From positions 1 to 56,559 of the forward strand of contig NZ_RYFG02000097.1 of the NCBI RefSeq assembly GCF_003994235.2: a DNA stretch of 56,559 bases. Reading direction: 5' to 3'. The position numbers and the translations under genes were made by a program. Source of the DNA: Candidatus Methylobacter oryzae. Its GTDB lineage: Bacteria; Pseudomonadota; Gammaproteobacteria; Methylococcales; Methylomonadaceae. Positions within the stretch are counted from its first letter, which is position 1. Every line of letters starts with the position of its first letter. This document shows, piece by piece, positions 8,748 through 18,444 of this stretch. The notes beneath the pieces are model-generated. The model was not told where the DNA came from and searched no databases. It worked only from the letters and a program-made list of their open reading frames with translations.

Positions 8748-11021
8748 ATGTTAAGCAAAGAACTTGAAATTACACTAAATAATGCCTTTAAAAATGCACA
8801 TGACAAACGGCATGAATTTATTACAGTTGAGCATTTACTGCTGGCGTTGCTGGATAATGCTTCCGCACAGCCTATTTTGATAGCGTGCGGTTGCGACATT
8901 AAGGCGCTACGGGGCCAATTGACGCAATTTATAGATGAAACCACATCGCTGATCCCAATGGGCATTCAACGGGAAACCCAACCTACCCTGGGATTTCAAA
9001 GAGTGCTTCAACGCGCTGTCTTTCATGTGCAAGCATCCGACAAGAAAGAAGTTTCCGGCGCCAACTTGTTTGTAGCGTTATTCAGCGAGCAGGATTCCCA
9101 TGCGGTTTACCTGTTAAACAAACAGGATATTTCCAGACTGGATGTGGTCAATTACTTGGCTCACGGCATTTCGAAAATTGATCCTGAAAACGACTCTCCA
9201 AACGGCCGATCGGCAGAATCAAACAACCCTGACGCGGAAGCTGCGGGTAGTCCATTGGATAAATACACCACCAATCTCAACGAAGAAGCTTCAAAAGGCC
9301 GAATCGATCCGTTAATCGGTCGGGACTTGGAAGTTGAGCGTACTATCCAGACACTTTGCCGCCGCAGAAAAAACAATCCTTTATTAGTCGGCGAAGCGGG
9401 AGTCGGTAAAACAGCCATTGCAGAGGGCTTGGCAAAGCGGATTGTTGAAGAACAAGTTCCGGACGTGCTGATGAACAGCGTGATTTATTCTCTGGATTTG
9501 GGCGCATTGGTTGCCGGCACCAAGTATCGGGGAGACTTTGAAAAACGGCTTAAAGCGCTTTTAACCCAGCTTAATAAGGAGCCGGATTCAATCCTGTTTA
9601 TTGACGAGATCCACACTATTATCGGCGCGGGCTCGGCCTCCGGCGGAGTCATGGATGCATCGAATTTAATTAAGCCGGCCCTGGCTTCCGGCCAGTTGCG
9701 CTGCATAGGCTCCACCACTTATCAAGAGTACCGTGGCGTTTTTGAAAAAGATCATGCGTTGGCGCGCAGATTCCAAAAAGTCGATGTGCTTGAGCCGTCT
9801 GTTGAAGATACAGTCTTAATTTTAAAAGGCCTTAAATCGCGCTTTGAAGAACATCATGACGTTAAATATTCCTCCGATGCATTACGCGTAGCAGCGGAAC
9901 TGGCAGACCGTTATATTACCGACCGGCATTTGCCCGACAAAGCCATTGATGTTATCGATGAAGCGGGGGCCAAACAACGCATGACTGCCGAGGCGGATCG
10001 CAAACAGCTGATTGATGTTGCCGAAATAGAAGAAATAGTCTCCAAAATAGCCCGAGTACCGGCAAAATCGGTATCTTCCAATGATATTGACAAACTCAGT
10101 AACTTGGAAAAAAACTTGAAAATGTTGGTATTTGGACAAGACGAAGCGATTTCAGCCCTGTCATCAGCGATAAAATTATCGCGTGCGGGCTTAAGGGATT
10201 CACAGAAGACTATCGGCTCGTTTCTGTTTGCAGGCCCAACCGGCGTAGGTAAAACCGAAGTAACACGGCAGCTCGCTAAGGTACTGGGCGTTGAATTGAT
10301 TCGTTTTGACATGTCGGAATACATGGAACGGCATACCGTTTCCAGACTGATCGGCGCGCCTCCAGGCTATGTCGGCTTCGATCAAGGGGGGTTGTTAACC
10401 GAACAAGTGACCAAGCATCCTCATGCAGTCTTGCTATTGGACGAATTGGAAAAAGCCCACCCGGATGTATTCAACTTGTTATTACAAGTGATGGATCATG
10501 GCTCGTTAACCGATAATAACGGCCGGAAGGCAGACTTCCGCAATATCATCCTAGTGATGACCACCAATGCCGGCGCAGAAGAAGGCAGCCGAGCTTCTAT
10601 CGGCTTCACACAACAAGATCACGCCTCCGACAGCATGAAGGTTATCGAAAAAGGCTTCTCGCCCGAGTTCCGTAACCGTCTGGACGCTATTATTCAATTT
10701 AAACCATTGGACATCTCGATTGTCGGCCATGTAGTTGACAAATTTATCTTTGAACTGGAAGCCTTGCTGGCAGACAAGCATGTCACACTGGCATTGGACC
10801 CCGACGCTCGCTTATGGCTGGCTGAAAACGGCTGCGACCCAAAAATGGGAGCTAGGCCGATGGCACGACTCATTCAAGAGAAAATCAAAAAACCTCTAGC
10901 TAACGATTTATTGTTTGGCGAATTAGCGCACGGCGGACATGTGCGAATTTACGTGAAGGATAATGAACTGAACTTCGCTATAGAAAGCGCTGACTTGACT
11001 GTCTCTGAAGCCAATTTTTAA
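8748..11021 (+). CDS. clpA: Clp protease ATP-binding subunit ClpA
   Basis: A 757-residue hexameric unfoldase that feeds substrates to ClpP. It has an N-terminal Clp_N double repeat (about 1-145) and two AAA+ modules. Their Walker A motifs are GEAGVGKT at about 215 and GPTGVGKT at about 497; Walker B is ILFIDEIHT in the first and VLLLDELEKAHPD in the second. There is no ClpB-type middle coiled coil between the modules, which separates it from ClpB and ClpC. It is directly downstream of clpS, with an AGGCTGGAG-like ribosome site in the gap. clpP is not in the window. Confidence 0.97.
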   Translation: MLSKELEITLNNAFKNAHDKRHEFITVEHLLLALLDNASAQPILIACGCDIKALRGQLTQFIDETTSLIPMGIQRETQPTLGFQRVLQRAVFHVQASDKKEVSGANLFVALFSEQDSHAVYLLNKQDISRLDVVNYLAHGISKIDPENDSPNGRSAESNNPDAEAAGSPLDKYTTNLNEEASKGRIDPLIGRDLEVERTIQTLCRRRKNNPLLVGEAGVGKTAIAEGLAKRIVEEQVPDVLMNSVIYSLDLGALVAGTKYRGDFEKRLKALLTQLNKEPDSILFIDEIHTIIGAGSASGGVMDASNLIKPALASGQLRCIGSTTYQEYRGVFEKDHALARRFQKVDVLEPSVEDTVLILKGLKSRFEEHHDVKYSSDALRVAAELADRYITDRHLPDKAIDVIDEAGAKQRMTAEADRKQLIDVAEIEEIVSKIARVPAKSVSSNDIDKLSNLEKNLKMLVFGQDEAISALSSAIKLSRAGLRDSQKTIGSFLFAGPTGVGKTEVTRQLAKVLGVELIRFDMSEYMERHTVSRLIGAPPGYVGFDQGGLLTEQVTKHPHAVLLLDELEKAHPDVFNLLLQVMDHGSLTDNNGRKADFRNIILVMTTNAGAEEGSRASIGFTQQDHASDSMKVIEKGFSPEFRNRLDAIIQFKPLDISIVGHVVDKFIFELEALLADKHVTLALDPDARLWLAENGCDPKMGARPMARLIQEKIKKPLANDLLFGELAHGGHVRIYVKDNELNFAIESADLTVSEANF

Positions 11022-11054
11022 TACGGCAGCCCGCGCGCAGCTATTCAAGGAATT

Positions 11055-11084
11055 TGCGTTAATCCTGCATACAGGATTAACGCA
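11055..11084. terminator. Hairpin between convergent clpA and infA
   Basis: Perfect 13-bp arms TGCGTTAATCCTG and CAGGATTAACGCA around a 4-base loop. It overlaps the infA stop codon and lies 34 bases past clpA. There is no clear T-run on either side, so it may be a processing or bidirectional termination hairpin rather than a classic intrinsic terminator. Confidence 0.55.
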
Positions 11085-11295
11085 TACGGAATGTTATACG
11101 ACCTTTGGTTAAATCATAAGGAGTCATTTCAACTTTAACACTGTCCCCGGTAAGAATACGAATATAATGCTTGCGCATTTTTCCTGAAATATGTGCCGTC
11201 ACTATATGACCATTTTCCAGTTCAACGCGAAACATCGTGTTTGGGAGAGTGTCAATTACTTTTCCTTCCATTTCAATTTGATCTTCTTTTGCCAT
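11077..11295 (-). CDS. infA: Translation initiation factor IF-1
   Basis: A 72-residue S1/OB-fold protein that occupies the ribosomal A site during initiation. It is recognised from its start [19 protein letters not shown], followed by [10 protein letters not shown] and [12 protein letters not shown]...GDSVKVE. The start used here is the ATG at 11293-11295, preceded by AGGAC; an upstream in-frame start would add ten residues not found in the family. The length equals E. coli IF-1. Confidence 0.97.
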   Translation of the reverse strand: MAKEDQIEMEGKVIDTLPNTMFRVELENGHIVTAHISGKMRKHYIRILTGDSVKVEMTPYDLTKGRITFRMR

Positions 11296-11472
11296 ATATA
11301 ATGTCCTAATAGTTAAATTTGCCAATTATAGCATAAGCGGGTTTTTAACAACAGAAGTCTGTCAGATGATAGTATTTGTTTTTCACAAAGCATCATTGCC
11401 GACACACAAACTTAGCCGGAGAATTTTCAAATACCCCCAAACCATAGCCTCAGCGTAACGGAAGCCATCTCA

Positions 11473-12006
11473 TTAATGCATGTTATCGGCCAATTTAACA
11501 TATTCACTTTCTGAAAAAATATCCGTATTATCCACAACCCGGTCCAAATAAGTCTTTCCCTCCAGATGGTCGACTTCATGCTGGAAAACTCTCGCCACGA
11601 ACCCGCTTAGCTTTGACGATACTGAGCTACCACGCCGATCGGTGTAATAAATAGTTATTTCCTGATACCTCGGCACTAAAGCGCGTATCCCAGGAATACT
11701 TAAACAACCTTCCCAACCTTTTTCTTGCGTTTCCGACAACGCCTCAAAACGGGGATTAATCATCACAGTCGGCTCCATTAATGGTGCTGACGGATAGCGA
11801 GGCGTAGGCCGTGAAGCAACGATAATAATCCGCTTTGATTCGCCGATCTGGGGCGCTGCAATACCAACTCCTTGGGTTGTTGCCAAAGTGTTATGCATAG
11901 CTTCTATTATTTGACAAATCTCAACGTCATGCACATCAGCGACAGCCTCGGCTTTTTGCCTGAGCACCTTTGCTCCTAACTGGGCAATATCCCGCACCGT
12001 AGTCAT
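11473..12006 (-). CDS. def: Peptide deformylase
   Basis: A 177-residue metalloenzyme that removes the formyl group from N-terminal methionine of new proteins. All three motifs are present: GVGIAAPQIG (about 46-55), EGCLSIPG with the metal-binding Cys (about 98-105), and FQHEVDHLEG with the two metal-binding His and the catalytic Glu (about 140-149). Its start overlaps the ppk stop by 4 bases, so it is translationally coupled to polyphosphate kinase rather than to fmt as in E. coli. It may be a second deformylase of the genome; that cannot be told here. Confidence 0.93.
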   Translation of the reverse strand: MTTVRDIAQLGAKVLRQKAEAVADVHDVEICQIIEAMHNTLATTQGVGIAAPQIGESKRIIIVASRPTPRYPSAPLMEPTVMINPRFEALSETQEKGWEGCLSIPGIRALVPRYQEITIYYTDRRGSSVSSKLSGFVARVFQHEVDHLEGKTYLDRVVDNTDIFSESEYVKLADNMH

Positions 12007-14090
12007 TGAAACTCCTGCATAAGCATAGTCTGGGCTTGAACCGGTTCTTCATTGTCGGTTCTTTGCATTTGCCGGTAGCTTCCGTCAGGCTGTAAAAGCC
12101 AAGCCTGAGTATTATCTTTTAGATACAAATTCAGATCCTGCAATATCCGGTTTTGCAATCTCTTACTCTCAATTGGAAAACATATTTCAACTCGCCGAAA
12201 CATATTGCGATTCATCAAATCTGCACTGGAGGCATAAACCTCTCTATCACCGCCATTCTCGAATGCATAAACTCGCGCATGCTCCAAAAACCGTCCAATA
12301 ATGGATCGTACTTCTATATTTTCAGATACACCAGCAACGCCAGGCTTTAGACAACATACGCCCCTGACAATTAATTTAACTTCAACCCCGGCCTGTGAGG
12401 CGCGGTAAAGAGCACGAATAGACTGCTCTTCAACAACCGCGTTCACTTGAATAATTATTTTTGCAGGCCTTCCGTTCTTCGCGTGAAATATTTCCCTCTC
12501 AATCTTCTCTATCAACCCGCTATGCAAGGTGAATGGCGACTGCAATAACTTGTTCAACTTGGTAACTTTTCCCAAACTGGTCAACTGCGCAAATACGCGC
12601 CGCACATCCTCGCCCAGCTCTTTATCGCAGGAAAACAATCCATAATCGGTATAGATTTGTGCAGTTTTCGGATGATAGTTCCCGGTACTCACATGCACAT
12701 AATTACGCAGTTGCTTCCCTTCCCTTCTCAATACCAGGCACATTTTGGCATGGGTTTTATAACCCACTACGCCATAGACCACATGCACAGCCGCTTCTTG
12801 CAATTTGGAGGCCAGATCAATATTAGCTTTTTCATCAAACCGGGCTCTTAATTCGATAACGACCGTTACGACCTTACCGGCTCTCGCTGCCTTTATTAAC
12901 GCGGCGACGATCGGCGAATCCGCTCCGGTACGATAGAGGGTCTGCTTGATAGCCAAAACGTCAGGAGAAACCGCTGCCTGCCGAATGAACTCGACAACCG
13001 GAGAGAAGGATTCAAACGGGTGATGCAGCAAAATATCGTGACGTTTAATCGCCGCGAATATATCTTTGCTGCGCTCCAGCTGTTGCGGCACAGCGGGTTT
13101 AAATGAAGGAAATTTAAGGTCGGGCCGCGCGACCAAATCATTAATTTCCTGAATCCTGTTCAAGTTAACAGGACCATGCACCAAGAACAATCGATCGCGG
13201 CTCATTTCAAAACGGTCCAATAAAAATGTAACCGTCTCATCCGGACATTTGGCATCAATCTCCAGACGAACTTCGTCGCCGTAGTTACGCATTGCCAACT
13301 CGCCTTCCACGGCTAGCAATAAGTCGTCAATAGCGTCATCATCGACAAAAAAGTCACTGTTTCTGGTAACCCTGAATTGATAGCAACCTTTAACGCTCAT
13401 CCCGTTAAACAACTGATCTACAAACGCATGAATAATCGACGATAAAAACACAAAATCCGCTGGCCCGCTACCGGTTTCCTCGGCAGGCAATTGAATGATG
13501 CGAGGTAGCGCCCTAGGCGCCTGTAAAATAGCTCGCCCACTATTTCTGCCGAATGCGTCTTTTCCGGTAAGAGAAATAATAAAATTTAAACTCTTGTTGA
13601 GAATACGTGGGAAAGGATGAGCGGAATCCAGCCCGACCGGCGTTAAAATCGGCAGTAACTCGTCATTAAAATAGGCCTCCAGCCATTTTTGCTGCGCTTC
13701 GCTCCACTCCTTGCGGCGAATGAAATGAATATTCTCATCGGCCAGTTTGGGAATCAGAATCTCGTTAAGAACTTTATATTGTTCTTCAACCAACTGATGG
13801 GCATGAACGGCTATCAAGTCCAACTGTTCATTAGGCGTTAATCCATCAGGACCGACGGCCTTTGGATCGATGGCCGCCATCTGAATAACACTCGCTACGC
13901 GAACCTCGAAAAACTCGTCAAGATTAGAGCAAGAAATACACAAATAATTAAGTCGCTCCAACAACGGCACTCTCTCATCTTTCGCTTGCGCCAGAACTCG
14001 CTTATTGAACTCCAATAGACTCTGTTCACGATTAATGTATAGGTCCGGTTTTTGAAGATCGATTATTTCTTCTGTTTCGTTTATGTCCAT
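12003..14090 (-). CDS. ppk: Polyphosphate kinase 1
   Basis: A 695-residue protein (E. coli 688) that reversibly polymerises the gamma-phosphate of ATP into polyphosphate. Family order is intact: the N-terminal region with NREQSLLEFNKRVLAQA, the middle domain, then two phospholipase-D-like C-terminal domains. GYKTHAKMCLV carries the autophosphorylated histidine, and VSTGNYHPKTAQIYTDYGL is the second conserved block. No exopolyphosphatase gene (ppx) adjoins; def follows with a 4-base overlap. Confidence 0.96.
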   Translation of the reverse strand: MDINETEEIIDLQKPDLYINREQSLLEFNKRVLAQAKDERVPLLERLNYLCISCSNLDEFFEVRVASVIQMAAIDPKAVGPDGLTPNEQLDLIAVHAHQLVEEQYKVLNEILIPKLADENIHFIRRKEWSEAQQKWLEAYFNDELLPILTPVGLDSAHPFPRILNKSLNFIISLTGKDAFGRNSGRAILQAPRALPRIIQLPAEETGSGPADFVFLSSIIHAFVDQLFNGMSVKGCYQFRVTRNSDFFVDDDAIDDLLLAVEGELAMRNYGDEVRLEIDAKCPDETVTFLLDRFEMSRDRLFLVHGPVNLNRIQEINDLVARPDLKFPSFKPAVPQQLERSKDIFAAIKRHDILLHHPFESFSPVVEFIRQAAVSPDVLAIKQTLYRTGADSPIVAALIKAARAGKVVTVVIELRARFDEKANIDLASKLQEAAVHVVYGVVGYKTHAKMCLVLRREGKQLRNYVHVSTGNYHPKTAQIYTDYGLFSCDKELGEDVRRVFAQLTSLGKVTKLNKLLQSPFTLHSGLIEKIEREIFHAKNGRPAKIIIQVNAVVEEQSIRALYRASQAGVEVKLIVRGVCCLKPGVAGVSENIEVRSIIGRFLEHARVYAFENGGDREVYASSADLMNRNMFRRVEICFPIESKRLQNRILQDLNLYLKDNTQAWLLQPDGSYRQMQRTDNEEPVQAQTMLMQEFQ

Positions 14091-14136
14091 GCTGTGCTCA
14101 GATTCAAAATCAATTGGTATTGTGTTTTAGTGTGCA

Positions 14137-15039
14137 TTAACTAAACCCTCTTTTCCCCTGCAAGCCTCCGGTATGCACTGCGATAATGCGCTGGCCGGGC
14201 TTGAAGTAGCGTTTTTTGATTAAATCGTAGACGGCATGCATCATTTTGCCGGTATAGACAGGTTCAAGAGGAATTGTCGTTTTTAATTCAAAGTCTTCAA
14301 TAAATGCATTCAATTCGGCATTGGTTTTAGCGAAGCCGCCAAAATGGTAATCCAAGTTTATCTGCCAGTTATTACGGGATTGTGACAATATACCTTCAAC
14401 CTCCGCCGTTAAAAAACCAGCGTTTTTCAATGCAGCAACCCCCAATACCGACACTTGTTCAGGAACCGCTTCAATAATGCCCGCCAGAGTCGTTCCTGTT
14501 CCGGAAGGGACACAAAGCGTGTCGTATGAAATTTCCATTTCGTCAACCAACTCAGCAACTCCCTTCAATGCCAAAGCCTGCGCCCCGCCTTCCGGCAGCC
14601 AATAATGCCGAGGCTTCAAGCCGGGTAGATCATAATAGCCTTTATATTGCCTAAGTTGCCTATATTCAGTACGAGATACAAATTTCAGCTCCATCCCCCA
14701 CTCCGCCATGTCCTGCAAAGTTGGAGTCAGCACTTCAGGCCGCTCACCGCGAATAAGCCCGACAGTTTTCATCCCCAATACCTTACCGACATAAGCCAAA
14801 GCATGCAAATGATTGGAATACGCCCCACCCATGCTGATCAGCGTATCCGCTCCTAATGTCAGAGCATGATCAAGTATATATTTAAGCTTTCGCCATTTAT
14901 TGCCGGAAATGACTGGATGCAGTAAATCATCGCGCTTCATCCACAACTCAATTTGGTATCGCCTAAACAGCGGATCATCAATTCTTGTTAGAATTGACGG
15001 ATTGAAAGTTTTCTCCAGCTTTATCAGTTCGAGGTGCAT
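14137..15039 (-). CDS. D-cysteine desulfhydrase / ACC deaminase family PLP enzyme
   Basis: A 300-residue fold-type II PLP enzyme. SGNKWRKLKYIL (about 45-56) carries the Schiff-base lysine; SMGGAYSNHLHALAYVG binds the substrate carboxylate; CVPSGTGTTLAGI binds the phosphate. The family includes D-cysteine desulfhydrase (pyruvate, H2S and ammonia from D-cysteine) and 1-aminocyclopropane-1-carboxylate deaminase. The former is likelier in this kind of bacterium, but the residues do not settle it. The ATG at 15037-15039 begins MHLELIKLEKTF as in relatives; a TTG at 15069 would add ten residues. Its start is 2 bases from the start of the opposite-strand gene. Confidence 0.8.
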   Translation of the reverse strand: MHLELIKLEKTFNPSILTRIDDPLFRRYQIELWMKRDDLLHPVISGNKWRKLKYILDHALTLGADTLISMGGAYSNHLHALAYVGKVLGMKTVGLIRGERPEVLTPTLQDMAEWGMELKFVSRTEYRQLRQYKGYYDLPGLKPRHYWLPEGGAQALALKGVAELVDEMEISYDTLCVPSGTGTTLAGIIEAVPEQVSVLGVAALKNAGFLTAEVEGILSQSRNNWQINLDYHFGGFAKTNAELNAFIEDFELKTTIPLEPVYTGKMMHAVYDLIKKRYFKPGQRIIAVHTGGLQGKRGFS

Positions 15040-15041
15040 AT

Positions 15042-15746
15042 ATGTGCGGACGTTATAACTTAATTGCAACCGGGCAACAAATTATGGATCATTTCGGATT
15101 GCTGAGTTTACCCCTACACAATCCTGACTACAACATTCCTCCGGGGCAAAAAATTCTTACTATCGTAGAATTGGAAAACGGCAGCAACAAGGCCGTTAAT
15201 TTACACTGGGGATTAATTCCATCGTGGGCAAAAGACCGTGCAATTTCCAGCCGCTTAATCAATGCCAGAGCGGAAACCTTAACTGAAAAAGCATCATTTA
15301 GAAATGCTTATAGGCACCGGCGCTGCTTGATCCCTGCTACCGGCTTTTTTGAATGGCAATCGGCTGACGCCGCTCCTGTTCACGACACGCTTGCGGCACG
15401 CACATCATCCCAGACGACAAAAAGCAAACAACCTTACCATATACACAAACCGGACAATTCCTTATTCGCTTTTGCCGGCTTATGGGAACAGTGGCAACAT
15501 GACCAGGAAACGGTTTATTCATGCACGATTATAACCACCGCTGCCGATGCAAAAATATCGCCTGTTCATGACAGAATGCCGGTTATCATCGTAGCCAACG
15601 ATTACAAGCGCTGGCTGGATAAAAAAAGCACAGCTGTCGAGATGACTGATTTTCTAGCTGCGGATGCCTACATCTGCATGCAGGTTACGCCGGTTAGCAC
15701 ACGGATAAACAATCCCCGGCATAACGATGAAAGTTGTTTAAGATAA
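15042..15746 (+). CDS. yedK: SOS response-associated peptidase, YedK/HMCES type
   Basis: A 234-residue SRAP protein that crosslinks to abasic sites in single-stranded DNA and shields them. It begins MCGRYNL, so removal of Met exposes the catalytic Cys2. The other active-site parts are visible: INARAETL (Asn), GFFEWQ (Glu) and SPVHDRMPVI (His). A GAGGTG ribosome site at 15031-15036 lies inside the start region of the divergent gene. A low-similarity insert at about 108-130 (DTLAARTSSQTTKSKQ) sits between the FFEWQ and YHIHKPD blocks. Confidence 0.95.
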   Translation: MCGRYNLIATGQQIMDHFGLLSLPLHNPDYNIPPGQKILTIVELENGSNKAVNLHWGLIPSWAKDRAISSRLINARAETLTEKASFRNAYRHRRCLIPATGFFEWQSADAAPVHDTLAARTSSQTTKSKQPYHIHKPDNSLFAFAGLWEQWQHDQETVYSCTIITTAADAKISPVHDRMPVIIVANDYKRWLDKKSTAVEMTDFLAADAYICMQVTPVSTRINNPRHNDESCLR

Positions 15747-15760
15747 ACAGCCTGATTAGA

Positions 15761-15792
15761 ACGAAGACACGAAACTTGCTTCGTGTCTTCGT
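15761..15792. terminator. Hairpin between convergent yedK and GH17-GT2 genes
   Basis: Perfect 13-bp arms ACGAAGACACGAA and TTCGTGTCTTCGT with a 6-base loop. It lies between the ends of two convergent genes and could end both transcripts, though no T-run follows. The core CACGAAGACACGAA resembles the CACGAAA-type repeats at 26787 and 32770. Confidence 0.55.
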
Positions 15793-15813
15793 GATAGTGA
15801 TTTAAAGCTGATA

Positions 15814-18444
15814 CTACTTCTTTTTCTTCTTGGACTTAGATTTCGCTTTAGCAGCCGATTTTTTTACAGCCGGCTCGGTTTTATAGTCCGGCGCTATGCT
15901 GATTAATACCGTCAACAGCGCAGCAACATAAGGAACTGCCTGCACAGAAAGAATAGCTATCCACAGTCTGCCGCTAAAATTATCGAAATGCTCCAGCGAA
16001 GCCATCATCCCAATCGCCACGCTTAACAATGTCAGCAGCAGCAACTCTTGGCGTATAGTGAACAAGCCTGCTAATAAAGCCCCGTGTTGTTCAAACTTGG
16101 GGGTACGCATAAACGGCTTGCCCGACGTAAACAGGCCTTGTATGGTGCCTTTCGCAACGGTATGGGTCAAGGACAATCCCGACAGCGATGCGCCTAACGA
16201 TTGCCAAACGGAACAAGGAACACGAGCCTGATATAACCATAAGCCGCGGATAATTTTAAAGCTGAAAATACCGACAGTCGGCAATAAAAATGCATTGGCC
16301 GGAAGTTCGCTATGTATCGGATCGTAAAGAATTACCGCAGTCAGAATCAAACTGGTTATGGTAAATACTAATGCCAGCGCATCTGAAAACCATGGCAACC
16401 AGCCGGCAATAAAATAATACTTCTGGGCTGGAGTCAGCTTAGGCTCTTTAGAAGGCAAAAAGTTGCGCCAGTGCGCCTTAATAATTTGCATCGCGCCATA
16501 AACCCAACGATAGCGTTGAGTCATGTAGCCTGACATAGTATCGGGCATCACCCCGCGCCCAAATGAATCTTTGACATAAACCGAATCATAACCTGCCTCA
16601 TATAAGCGCAAACCTAACTCGCTGTCTTCACAGATACACCATTCCGACCATTTGCCCACTTCAAGCAGCGCGGACTTTCTGATCATAGTCATGGTGCCAT
16701 GCTGGATGATGGCGTTATACTCGTTCCGTTGCACCATGCCGATGTTGAAAAAGCCGGCATATTCCCAGTAGCAAAAAGACTTAAAGGCGCTTTGATCACG
16801 GTCGCGATAATCCTGAGGCGACTGTATAAAGCCGACATTTTCATTGTCGAAGTAAGGCACCATGCAGTTGAGCCAATCCGGCGACAAAATATAATCACTG
16901 TCGATAATTGCAATAATTTCGGCATCGGGAGCGGTTTGATCCAACGCATGATTGATCGCCCCCGCTTTAAAGCCGGGCCAATTTTCCAAATGGAAGAATC
17001 TGAATCTTGATCCCAAACGTTCGCAATCCGCTTTTACCGGCTCCCAAACCGCAGGATCTTTAGTATTGTTATCCATCACCAACACTTCCAGGTTAGGATA
17101 ATCTACCTTGTCCAGTGCTTCCAGCGTCATGCGCACCATTTCCGGCGGTTCATTATGGATCGGCAAATGCAGCGATACCTTGGGATATTTAAAATCGGGA
17201 GATGGCGTAAGCGGCTGAAAAGTCCTGGCCGTTTTTCGATGCCAGATAACCTCGGCTATTTCCAAGCTTTCGATCAACAAGATGACCGCAGCCATAACCT
17301 GCATCAATACCAGAATGCCCCAGAAAACTATCGTGATGTTAGTTTGATATTGCTGCGCGCCAATCGACACCGACCAGAAAATCGTTGATGCCGCAAGGTT
17401 GGCAATCAAGCCGAAAAACAATAGGCCGGGCAGTTTCATGCTGCTGCGGGTGAACAAAAACAAGGCCATTAACACGACACTGAAAATAGCCGCTCCCGTT
17501 GCCCAATGTTCCCAATTAGGCATGGCAATAACGTCGGCATCCATCGGATATTTTGGCTGTCTATCCGCATTAAAAATTCCCCAATAAGCTCCGGCCGAAC
17601 CTTCTATCGACATTTTCCACGGTTGGTCGAACGCTTCAACGATGTAATAAGTAACTTTTTCCGCATCGGCCCGATTAAGAAATTCGCGTAGGAATTTTGC
17701 CTGATTGGATATTGAAGCGGTTGCATGCTTAAAAGGTTGACCGTCCGAAGGCCAACCGACTTCGGTGATGACGATAGGTTTATTCGGATAGGCCTTTTGC
17801 ACGGCATGATAACGGTCAAAAACATAATCAACCGCATCTTCGGCCGCAATGCCTTCCCAGTAAGGCAGAATATGTACCGCTATAAAATCGACTTCATTAA
17901 CCAGCTCAGGGTGCTTCATCCATTCAGCCCATGTTTCGGATGTACTAACCGGACGCCAAGTGTTCTTTTTTACTTCCCGAATATATTCAACCAACTGCTC
18001 AGGGGGAATCTCAGCACGCAGCAAAACCTCGTTACCGACCATAACACGAACTATGTTGGGATTATCCTGCTTACTGACGTTAATTAAGGTTTCTATTTCT
18101 TGTCGATTCTTTTCAAGATTACCGTCAATCCAAGCGCCGACGGTAGTATTTAAATTATGTTTAGCGGCTAACTCAGGAATTTTATCTAAGCCCTTAAGTA
18201 CGCTGTATGTACGAACGGCGTGAACTTTATTGGCCAGCAAGCTTAAGTCATGATCGATATCGGCTTCGCTGGGAAAGCTGTCGCTTGTTTGCGTGTCCTG
18301 CTTTCTGTGGGGGTCATAAGTGACGCCCATAGTGGTTTTGGTCCAAGGTTGCAATTGCAGGGGATTGTTAACGTAACTCCAAATACTGAAATTAATAAAT
18401 ACGATTAGAGCGAGTGCAATGACAGTAACTATCTTGGTTTTCAT
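15814..18444 (-). CDS. GH17-GT2 fusion glycosyltransferase (beta-glucan synthase type)
   Basis: An 876-residue membrane protein. A signal anchor (about 8-28) is followed by a periplasmic GH17 domain (about 35-310) with RVMVGNEVLL (acid/base Glu) and VITEVGWPSDG (nucleophile Glu). Then come several transmembrane helices and a cytoplasmic GT2 domain (about 410-650) with IIDSDYILSPDW (DxD), CEDSELGLRLYEAGY and QRYRWVYG (the QxxRW motif), more helices, and a Lys/Ala/Ser-rich tail. Similar fusions (NdvB-like) make and remodel periplasmic or secreted beta-1,3-glucans. The exact glucan is inference. It stands alone between convergent neighbours. Confidence 0.85.
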   Translation of the reverse strand: MKTKIVTVIALALIVFINFSIWSYVNNPLQLQPWTKTTMGVTYDPHRKQDTQTSDSFPSEADIDHDLSLLANKVHAVRTYSVLKGLDKIPELAAKHNLNTTVGAWIDGNLEKNRQEIETLINVSKQDNPNIVRVMVGNEVLLRAEIPPEQLVEYIREVKKNTWRPVSTSETWAEWMKHPELVNEVDFIAVHILPYWEGIAAEDAVDYVFDRYHAVQKAYPNKPIVITEVGWPSDGQPFKHATASISNQAKFLREFLNRADAEKVTYYIVEAFDQPWKMSIEGSAGAYWGIFNADRQPKYPMDADVIAMPNWEHWATGAAIFSVVLMALFLFTRSSMKLPGLLFFGLIANLAASTIFWSVSIGAQQYQTNITIVFWGILVLMQVMAAVILLIESLEIAEVIWHRKTARTFQPLTPSPDFKYPKVSLHLPIHNEPPEMVRMTLEALDKVDYPNLEVLVMDNNTKDPAVWEPVKADCERLGSRFRFFHLENWPGFKAGAINHALDQTAPDAEIIAIIDSDYILSPDWLNCMVPYFDNENVGFIQSPQDYRDRDQSAFKSFCYWEYAGFFNIGMVQRNEYNAIIQHGTMTMIRKSALLEVGKWSEWCICEDSELGLRLYEAGYDSVYVKDSFGRGVMPDTMSGYMTQRYRWVYGAMQIIKAHWRNFLPSKEPKLTPAQKYYFIAGWLPWFSDALALVFTITSLILTAVILYDPIHSELPANAFLLPTVGIFSFKIIRGLWLYQARVPCSVWQSLGASLSGLSLTHTVAKGTIQGLFTSGKPFMRTPKFEQHGALLAGLFTIRQELLLLTLLSVAIGMMASLEHFDNFSGRLWIAILSVQAVPYVAALLTVLISIAPDYKTEPAVKKSAAKAKSKSKKKKK

